Source: an uncultured Collinsella sp. (GTDB lineage Bacteria > Actinomycetota > Coriobacteriia > Coriobacteriales > Coriobacteriaceae). Taken from it: a stretch of DNA of 46,405 bases. Location of the stretch: NCBI GenBank assembly GCA_959026725.1, contig CAUFMG010000019.1, positions 1-46,405 of the forward strand, in the 5' to 3' direction. The notes under the pieces are model-generated. The model ran no database searches and was not told where the DNA came from. It saw nothing but the letters and a program-made list of their open reading frames with translations. A program made the translations under genes and the position numbers. Positions 40,430 through 46,405 of this stretch are shown here, in pieces. The first letter of the stretch is position 1. Each line of letters begins with the position of its first letter.

Positions 40430-41022
40430 TCTTCATCGCCATTCTCGCTACGGCCGAGACTCAATGCATCTCGTATTATCATTTCCAAATCATCAGCAGT
40501 AATTATGTACCCATCATCGCTTGTTTCATTTTCCCTATATTCATCAGGCCCAGAGCCCGCGTTACTGCTAGTGAAAGACATGGCTGCTAAATAAGCTGAA
40601 ACGGCTAATGCAACCGATGAATTAATATAAGGAGACAAGCTTGTCTGTACATCAAAGAAGTGCGACTCAAACAGCATCTGATTGACCGCCAGACCACAAG
40701 ACAACAAAAGCGAAAGCATGAGGAGGATAATTCCAACGCCCCATTTAATACCTGAATGAATTTTTGAACAATTGCCATGAATCAACTCAACACAGAGAAG
40801 TGACGCAGAAGAAAAACTAAAGGCCGCTTTACTCAGATCGCTCATAAAATACTCGTAGAAAGACTGTAATCCAGAAATTGCAAGTAATATACCGCAGGCA
40901 ATAGTGGGAAGTAGAATTCCGACAAGATTCCAGATGAAGGCAATGCTAAATTCAAAAATAAACTGGTGGCTTTGCCGAAAGCCGTTCACTTTATTAATAA
41001 TACTGCTAATCAACTTGTTCAA
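40426..41022 (-). CDS. first gene of unknown membrane operon
   Basis: 198 residues with four predicted membrane helices (FIWNLVGILLPTIACGILLAI; AAFSFSSASLLCVELI; GVGIILLMLSLLLSCGLAV; SVALAVSAYLAAMSF) and an acidic cytoplasmic tail (ENETSDDGYIITADDLEMIIRDALSLG). No family recognised. Four-helix membrane proteins occur as effectors in several antiphage systems, but nothing here proves that. Confidence 0.6.
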   Translation of the reverse strand: MNKLISSIINKVNGFRQSHQFIFEFSIAFIWNLVGILLPTIACGILLAISGLQSFYEYFMSDLSKAAFSFSSASLLCVELIHGNCSKIHSGIKWGVGIILLMLSLLLSCGLAVNQMLFESHFFDVQTSLSPYINSSVALAVSAYLAAMSFTSSNAGSGPDEYRENETSDDGYIITADDLEMIIRDALSLGRSENGDEE

Positions 41023-41304
41023 TCAGAATTGTCACCAGAATTCAGTTATTCATCTAGGCAGATTTATTCCAAATAAGGTAAAACTTACCGAATTTAAATA
41101 ATCTATAGAGCGATCTCCGGACGAGCGTCGATTCATCATTTACCTTTCTTATAGCCACAACGCCACCCTGTCAGTTCAAAAAAATTGCGACTAGCGTCAC
41201 GAACAACGCGCCGGCTGCCGAGTAGATCCACGTGGAACGACATATACAAACCTCGCACGCAACGGCGGGCTCTCGCACCGCTTGCAGCTGCCCGTCGCAT
41301 GCCA
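41023..41304. other. gap at the end of the polysaccharide locus
   Basis: No gene I can support. On the minus strand two short frames look weakly protein-like (one ends STWIYSAAGALFVTLVAIFLN, another MSFHVDLLGSRRVVRD...GYKKGK), which could be the worn end of another polysaccharide gene. Confidence 0.35.
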
Positions 41305-42519
41305 TTAGCAACCGCCCTTGCGAACAACCTTGAACACCTTGCGCTTGACCGCTCTGAGCTTGCCACGGAAGCGCTGCTTGAGAGACGGTTTGAAGTCGTA
41401 CTTAGACACCAACCCCTCAATACCCATCCCTGAAGCAAGATCTGCCATAAACTCATCGCGCTTCTCATACGGGGCAACCGATTTGACCAGACTAGGATTG
41501 CCAGCGAGAACCTGTTCGATGGTCGCAACGTCACAGTCAACGGAGGCCATAATACCTTTAAAAGCCGTGAAGCCCTTCTCGGTATTACAAATAACCGCAG
41601 AGACGCCCTTTGAGTAGTCAACTTCGGGATGGATACCTTGGAATCCCCAGAAATCGCCCAGGGTGATATCGGAGCCGCAGCCCCTTTTGGCCGGACACAT
41701 GAAACACGAGGATCTCAGCGAAGCGTTGGCCAAAAACGCCTTCATATACCAGTCTCGATTGAAAATGGTGGACTCGCAAGAAGAAGATGGGTCTTTCTCC
41801 GCTATGTACTTATACATAGCGGAGTAAGACAGCCATCCGGCTGTCTTACTCCGCATATTAACGTCGCAGACGCTTGAACCGTGGAGCGAGTTCTTGTAGT
41901 CAATCCAATCAGACCAGAGGCGCGGTGCTGGAACGCCATGGCAGATGACGTCGACAGTCAAGAGCAGATTGCTCTCCCCCATCTTTCCCAGATAGCGCTT
42001 GAGGCCCGCGATCTGACATGCCGTGCCGGCGAAGAGGACACGGCGACCCGAGCGGATTGCATCGCGAATCCCAACGTAGACCCCCCTGCCGATGCGGCTC
42101 TGGACGTACTTGGATCGCATGACGCAATCGAGAGAGGCAGCATCCTCGACCAGCACATGCTCGACGCGGCGACAACCGTCGGCCCAGGCGGCTCCGCAGA
42201 CGACACCACCATCCGCAATCACACTTTCGGCCAGGAGGCCAAAGATGCCGCCGCTGGAGGAAGCCTCCAACAGCTCACTGGACTTGCCCTTGGCCCAGTG
42301 GATCCCAAGAGCTTCGTCGCACTTACCCCCGCCAAGCGCGGGACACACCGATTCGCACGCATGGCACCCCACGCAGGCGCCTGCATCGATAACGGGATGT
42401 AGGAAGCCAAACTTATCCTCCTGCATGGAGATGCACGACTTGGGGCACTTCGCGGCACATGCGCCACAGCCACAACAGGCATCGCCGAGCTTGGATATCT
42501 TCATCTCGTCATAAGACAC
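41305..42519 (-). CDS. F420H2 dehydrogenase/hydrogenase beta-subunit family protein
   Basis: A 404-residue iron-sulfur protein. Two 4Fe-4S motifs at the N-terminus (CCGCGACAAKCP and CVGCHACESVCP) precede the FrhB-type N and C domains (ASSSGGIFGLLAESVI; LFAGTACQIAGLKRYL; CHGVPAPRLW; CFMCPAKRGCGSDITLGDFWG). Such proteins occur in exopolysaccharide loci beside polysaccharide pyruvyl transferases, as here, perhaps as reductases for sugar modification. The start is GTG at 42519 with TTAGGAG six bases upstream, 9 bases after the flippase gene. Confidence 0.88.
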   Translation of the reverse strand: MSYDEMKISKLGDACCGCGACAAKCPKSCISMQEDKFGFLHPVIDAGACVGCHACESVCPALGGGKCDEALGIHWAKGKSSELLEASSSGGIFGLLAESVIADGGVVCGAAWADGCRRVEHVLVEDAASLDCVMRSKYVQSRIGRGVYVGIRDAIRSGRRVLFAGTACQIAGLKRYLGKMGESNLLLTVDVICHGVPAPRLWSDWIDYKNSLHGSSVCDVNMRSKTAGWLSYSAMYKYIAEKDPSSSCESTIFNRDWYMKAFLANASLRSSCFMCPAKRGCGSDITLGDFWGFQGIHPEVDYSKGVSAVICNTEKGFTAFKGIMASVDCDVATIEQVLAGNPSLVKSVAPYEKRDEFMADLASGMGIEGLVSKYDFKPSLKQRFRGKLRAVKRKVFKVVRKGGC

Positions 42520-42528
42520 AACGAACTC

Positions 42529-44034
42529 CTAACGAAGGAACGGCAGGCGAGCAGCGAGCATGTTCTTCTCGTCGGCATCGAGTACGAACGCCCACATGGC
42601 AGCCATGAACAGGACGGTGTAGACAGCACCCCAGCAAAGGAACAACGCCCATCCAGTGACGGGCATAAAGGCTGATCCCAGCAGGCATGATGCGAGGACG
42701 CAAGCGGAGACCAGCAGCACAGGCAGGTTGCGGCGCCAGTAGAAAACCATATCGAGCCCAATCCTCTTCTGGTAATACCAGTTCATAAAGAGGCCGTTAC
42801 CCAACGAAATGCTCAGAATGTAGGCGATGGCCGGAGCCCAGTAACCCAGAATAGGTGACATAGCCCAAGTGAACACAACGTTGATGCCTGCCATGCAGAG
42901 ATAAACAACGGAGCGAGCCTTGTGCTTGTTCTTGGCGCGCTGAATCTCGATTCCTGTGTTCTGACACAGGGGGATTCCCAGCGGCAGCGCCATGGCGCAG
43001 ATAAGCCAGTACGCGTCCATAAAGCCCTCGCCCGCCCACTTGGCAATGAAGAAGCGCCCGAGAAGGACGAATCCACAGTACACCCAGCAGAATAGGAACA
43101 TCTGGTAGCGTCCCACGCGCGTCATGAGTCGGGTAAGTTTAGTGTTGTCATCGCTTGTGGCCACGATGCGATTGATCATTGGAACAAAGACATTCGACAT
43201 CACTGTTGATAGGGAAACGAAGACGCTACGAACTTGAATTGAAATTGCAAACACTGATACGGTAACGGCACTCGTAAGAGCACCAAGTAACATATTTGGA
43301 ACACTCTGGTTAACCAGTTCACAAATCTGGTTACCAAATATCCACGCGCTGAACGCGGCAATCGAGAGGAAGAGAGACCCGTCAAAGTGGAAAACATCAA
43401 ATCTCATGCCAAGCTTTAAGACTGCGAACCTGGCGTTCAGAACCAACAGTGTCAATGCAACTGCAAGCTGCGCCGTCGCAACGCCTACCGCCCCCATCCC
43501 AAGATTGAGCAGCACGAAAGCCACGCCAGGAGTCGCCAAAGATGTGAACATCTGCCTCGACTGTTGAAACTTGAACTGTTCATGGGCAAGAATGTACGCA
43601 TCAAAGACGGTTGAAAACAGGGTCACGGCGACGTTGAACGACATTATCACCATGAGCTTACCCGCGAGTCCCACCTGGTTGTCCGTGAAACTATCTGAGA
43701 AAAATGTCCCAACATTAGCAGAAAAGAGTAGGCCCAGCGCAAGGGCCACGACACAGACCGCAATGTAAAGCATGAGATACATGCCGTTGAGCCTGCGAAT
43801 GTCGCCCTCGCTACCCTTCGCCCGTTCCTGCGTATAAAAGCGGATGTAGGCCTCGGAAAAGCCGAAGGTAAGAAGTGTAAGCGAGAATACGAACGAGTTG
43901 GACGTCTGGTATACGCCGTAGTCAGCCTGGCCCACGAATGCCAGCAGCATGGGCGTATAGACGAGGTTGACCAGGTTCTTGACTATGATGTTTGCATAGC
44001 CGAGTATCGCACCGGTCTTACGTTGGCTAACCAT
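42529..44034 (-). CDS. Wzx-type polysaccharide flippase
   Basis: A 501-residue membrane protein with about 12-14 helices of the MATE/MVF superfamily: TGAILGYANIIVKNLVNLVYTPMLLAFVGQADYGVYQTSNSFVFSL at the N-terminus is characteristic of Wzx/RfbX. It would flip lipid-linked oligosaccharides across the membrane. The ATG at 44034 overlaps the stop of the pyruvyl transferase gene by 8 bases; the open frame further upstream is not protein-like. Confidence 0.9.
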   Translation of the reverse strand: MVSQRKTGAILGYANIIVKNLVNLVYTPMLLAFVGQADYGVYQTSNSFVFSLTLLTFGFSEAYIRFYTQERAKGSEGDIRRLNGMYLMLYIAVCVVALALGLLFSANVGTFFSDSFTDNQVGLAGKLMVIMSFNVAVTLFSTVFDAYILAHEQFKFQQSRQMFTSLATPGVAFVLLNLGMGAVGVATAQLAVALTLLVLNARFAVLKLGMRFDVFHFDGSLFLSIAAFSAWIFGNQICELVNQSVPNMLLGALTSAVTVSVFAISIQVRSVFVSLSTVMSNVFVPMINRIVATSDDNTKLTRLMTRVGRYQMFLFCWVYCGFVLLGRFFIAKWAGEGFMDAYWLICAMALPLGIPLCQNTGIEIQRAKNKHKARSVVYLCMAGINVVFTWAMSPILGYWAPAIAYILSISLGNGLFMNWYYQKRIGLDMVFYWRRNLPVLLVSACVLASCLLGSAFMPVTGWALFLCWGAVYTVLFMAAMWAFVLDADEKNMLAARLPFLR

Positions 44035-44658
44035 GATAGACAATTTCTTTTCTCGATTTGCTGAACAGGGATCGATTAAGGAACGAATCGAATTTTGCGC
44101 GCTCAATTCGAAGCTTATCCTCAACATCAAAGGATTTTGGCTCCCCGCTTTCGAGGTAATTCCAATTTGCTTCACGCCAATTACCTAGGCCAAGCTTCTC
44201 AGCCAAGGTATCGAACCGATCGCTCATGTCGAATTGCGAACCTGCGCGTTCGAACATCAGAAGCGGCTTACGATATAGGAGCGTAAAGATGCTTCCGTGG
44301 TAAGAATCAGTGGCAACAAGCGAGGAGTTCCTTATGAAGTAGATGAACTCAGAAGGTCCACAGGCAAAGAACCGAGGATCCCCCAGAAGATCTACGACCT
44401 CCAATCCCGCTCGTTTGCAATATTCGTCGAACATCGCAACCTTGGGAGAATCACTGCCGAGAAAGTACTTCAGGGCATAGCGCCTAGGAAGTAAAGCCGC
44501 AGGCGCTTCGGCGAGTTTATCCCATTCTGCAGCGTCAAGCATAAGGGTTGGATCGATCAAAACCTCCGCGTCCAACCCAGCGCATTCCTTAATCAATCTT
44601 GCGGCGTTCTTCTCCCTAACCGATATGAAATCAAACGCAGCGAGTCTTTGGCTTAACA
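44027..44658 (-). pseudogene. polysaccharide pyruvyl transferase, N-terminus lost
   Basis: The C-terminal half of a CsaB/WcaK-type pyruvyl transferase: SVREKNAARLIKECAGLDAEVLIDPTLML, FIYFIRNSSLVATDSYHGSIFTLLYRKPLLMF (the conserved DSYHG). The frame is homologous back to about 44658 (LSQRLAAFDFISVREKNA) and then breaks off abruptly at an inverted repeat and foreign low-GC DNA. About half of a normal ~370-residue protein is missing. An inner start (ATT at 44596) would give 189 residues, likely inactive. Confidence 0.8.
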
Positions 44659-44693
44659 GTGATAAGGAACTAATTTACTTATCAACTGTTAGC
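44656..44693. repeat. inverted repeat at the boundary of foreign DNA
   Basis: TAACAGTGATAAG (44656-44668) and CTTATCAACTGTTA (44680-44693) are inverted repeats differing by one base, exactly where the pyruvyl transferase gene ends. Likely the end of an integrated element. Confidence 0.65.
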
Positions 44694-44719
44694 TGACGGT
44701 TTCCGGGGTGCATACGGAC

Positions 44720-44760
44720 AAATCCCGTCTGATTTCTAACAGGAAGTCAGACGGGATTTT
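44720..44760. terminator. hairpin terminator near the element end
   Basis: AAATCCCGTCTGA and TCAGACGGGATTTT form a 13-bp stem with a 15-base loop; T runs suit both directions. Confidence 0.75.
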
Positions 44761-44792
44761 CGCTTTATATTACGAATTATGGAGGACATACC

Positions 44793-45041
44793 ATGAAAAC
44801 CTTAATATCTTGTGCCTACAATATGGATAATTGCTGTGTGGAAGTGAAATTCAGCGACGGCAGTATGATTGCGATTGACACTATCGCCGTTGAGAACGAG
44901 ATTGCTGACAATATGTATCAGCGGTCAGAGCTGGATTATTTGATCTACAACGCTCCTTTGGAGTATGCAGACCTTATCTTGAACGGCGATCCCGAAACCT
45001 ATTTGAAAACTGTAACAGAATACAAGCCTTGGGATAGCTGA
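44793..45041 (+). CDS. DUF6061-like small protein
   Basis: 82 residues: MKTLISCAYNMDNCCVEVKFSDGSMIAIDTIAVENEIADN and SELDYLIYNAPLEYADLILNGDPETYL. This is the layout of the small DUF6061-type proteins common on Firmicutes conjugative elements; the function is unknown. TGGAGGA lies 6 bases before the ATG. It is flanked by two terminators and is the only plus-strand gene near this end. Confidence 0.75.
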   Translation: MKTLISCAYNMDNCCVEVKFSDGSMIAIDTIAVENEIADNMYQRSELDYLIYNAPLEYADLILNGDPETYLKTVTEYKPWDS

Positions 45042-45050
45042 CAACACGCT

Positions 45051-45082
45051 GCCCGCAGGAGAAAATCCTGCGGGCGTTTTTC
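45051..45082 (+). terminator. terminator after DUF6061-like gene
   Basis: CCCGCAGGA and TCCTGCGGG, loop GAAAA, followed by CGTTTTTCTGTTT. It can also serve the minus-strand kinase gene. Confidence 0.85.
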
Positions 45083-45090
45083 TGTTTATA

Positions 45091-46116
45091 TTATTTCCCT
45101 CCGTTGGATCTCAATTTAGGAAAGAAGATGACAATCTTGAAGCCCTTTCCCCACTGGGAAGCTGCTTCCAGATGAAGATTTAGATCGTCGGCCATCTTCT
45201 TAACCAGGTAAAGTCCCATACCGGTAGCCTTCTTTCTGCTGTCAGTAGAATCCCCGGTAAAGCCCTTTTGAAAAATGTACGGCAGATTATATTTTTTTAC
45301 GCCAATGCCGTTATCTTCAACAGAAAGGATATCTGCGGTCTCCGAATGTATCACGGAAATTGTAAGCATGGGACTATCGCTGCTATATTTGATGGCATTG
45401 CTAACGATTTGTCCCAACATAAACTGAAGTCCTCTACGGTCTGTATAGACTGTTTCAGATTGCAGTTTGTTGAGAATGACAAACTGCTTCTCTTCAAGAA
45501 GTGGGGCATAGTCCTCCAGAACTTCACCCAAGCAGTCATTCAAATTGACATCCTCAAATCGGTAATCCTTTGTACTGCTCTTCAACCGGGCATAGTACAG
45601 CATCTGCGTGACATCCTCCTGAAGCTGACTGCGGACATAATCCAGCTTTGCTTGCAGGGAAGGAGAGATTTCATCGTTCCGGTTATCCAAGAGCATGGTC
45701 AGCAACGATAGGGGCGTTTTCGCTTCATGTGCCCAGCCCTCCACGTATTCTTCATAGTCCCGTAGGGCATCCGCCATATTGTTACTCTCGTTTTTGTATT
45801 CCCGTAAAACCGAAGCCAAAAATCGGACAGATTCTCCTTCTTTCTGACTAATGGCACTGAGCAGCCGTTCTTCATTGCAGATGGTAGGATCACTGAGGAA
45901 ATCTCGGAACAGTTCCATGTGGGTGTTCTCCCTCTTGTTTAGTACAAACAGAATCGCTGAAAACAAAAGGATGCTCGTCAGAACTACTAACCCGATCAAG
46001 GTTTGAAATACCTGAATGTCAGAAATCCAAAGAATGACAGCGCAAAATCAATCCACGCCCAGCAGCAACAGAAGCCAGGGGTAGTACCGTTCTATCATGT
46101 GCCAAAGCTGCTTCAT
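45091..46116 (-). pseudogene. BceS-type sensor histidine kinase with in-frame stop
   Basis: The frame opens at the ATG at 46116 (MKQLWHMIERYYPWLLLLLGVD), meets a TGA at 46048-46050 where a Trp codon would fit, and continues FCAVILWISDIQVFQTLIGLVVLTSILLFSAILFVLNK to the kinase body. The body has the phosphoacceptor His in YVEGWAHEAKTPLSLL, the N box (GQIVSNAIKYSS), G1 (SVEDNGIGV) and G2 (KATGMGLYLVKKM). Two helices with almost no outer loop are typical of intramembrane-sensing kinases that control peptide-antibiotic ABC transporters. A restart inside (TTG at 45999) would give 302 residues lacking helix 1. Confidence 0.75.
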
Positions 46117-46405
46117 AGAGACACCTCCGCTTCCAAACGGTAGCCCATTCCTCGAACTGCAACGATTCGCTGCTTCATTTCAAGGGCGGACATCGTTTTT
46201 TTCAGCCGGGTTAGGTTAACCTGCAAGGCATTTTCATCTATGTATTCCGTGGTTCCCCATAGTGCCATGCAAAGCTGCTCCGTCGTGACCAGAGCATCGC
46301 CGCCGGACAAAAGAGCGACCAACAGTTTTCCCTGATTTTTTGGAAGCACCACAGAGGTATTATGAATATAAAGCGTGTAGGTCTGCTGGTCTAACAGGAA
46401 ATCTG
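46113..46405 (-). CDS. response regulator, C-terminal part only
   Basis: The last ~97 codons of an OmpR-type regulator; the N-terminal receiver domain lies beyond the window. The visible winged helix reads LPKNQGKLLVALLSGGDALVTTEQLCMALWG, NALQVNLTRLKKTMSALEMKQRIVAVRGMGYRLE. It overlaps the kinase gene by ATGA, so the two form one operon. With the BceS-type kinase it would be a BceR-like regulator. Confidence 0.85.
   Translation of the reverse strand, partial: DFLLDQQTYTLYIHNTSVVLPKNQGKLLVALLSGGDALVTTEQLCMALWGTTEYIDENALQVNLTRLKKTMSALEMKQRIVAVRGMGYRLEAEVSL

Overview
The window looks like a chromosome segment of a GC-rich gut Coriobacteriia, most probably Collinsella or a close relative. The basis is the gene order of the long housekeeping cluster, the protein flavour and the phase-variable Flp-like pilins; this is inference from reading, with no database search. 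GC content drops sharply in several accessory blocks, and the last 1.7 kb resembles low-GC Firmicutes mobile-element DNA.

Layout. (1) 1-1150: insertion-sequence debris (an IS30-like 5' fragment abutting an IS3-like orfB remnant) beside a small truncated gene and a perfect 36-bp palindrome. (2) 1261-1887: a DUF1648 membrane protein. (3) 2060-6120: three paralogous cassettes, each starting with the same block (RBS, overlapping start codons ATGCATG, a run of 10-11 G, then a Flp/type IVb pilin signature) and carrying a different C-terminal module: BspA-like DUF285 repeats in cassette 1, DUF6273 modules in cassettes 2 and 3. The G runs decide whether the start codon is in frame: cassettes 1 and 3 read as ON, cassette 2 as OFF and further damaged. 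(4) 6434-23818: a tRNA-Pro and a roughly 19-gene minus-strand housekeeping cluster (ABC-F, site-2 protease, scpA, scpB, rluB, cmk, plsC, ispH, DUF512 radical SAM, der, plsY, gpsA, rpe, cysteine desulfurase, Nif3, zinc ribbon, coaBC) for phospholipid synthesis, chromosome segregation and cofactor synthesis. (5) 23746-24780: four tRNA genes (Ala-GGC twice, a CAT tRNA, Val-CAC), with a duplication of about 240 bp that copied a tRNA-Ala together with the start of the ABC-F gene.

(6) 24900-41020: a defence and toxin-antitoxin island, all on the minus strand. It has a DUF3990 ART-like/HTH/small protein/Fic operon under a 51-bp palindromic operator, DUF3825, a nucleotidyltransferase with a related small partner, an AbiU2-like HEPN protein, two near-identical LPXTG surface proteins flanking a YafQ-DinJ module, a likely type II Thoeris pair (TM-macro ThsA plus TIR ThsB), a DUF2971 gene split by a stop codon, a zinc-ribbon/HEPN pair that may be one broken gene, a decayed pseudogene, IS scraps, and an unrecognised three-gene operon with membrane proteins. 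(7) 41305-44660: the end of an exopolysaccharide locus (F420 dehydrogenase beta-like protein, Wzx flippase, polysaccharide pyruvyl transferase). The last gene is cut off where foreign DNA begins. (8) 44660-46405: an apparent integrative-element end with a DUF6061-like gene and a BceRS-type two-component system whose kinase has an in-frame stop.

The best candidate for something undescribed is the family of poly-G-switched pilins with exchangeable adhesin-like C-termini at 2060-6120. The next best are the composite DUF3990/Fic operon and the three-gene membrane operon at 39339-41022.
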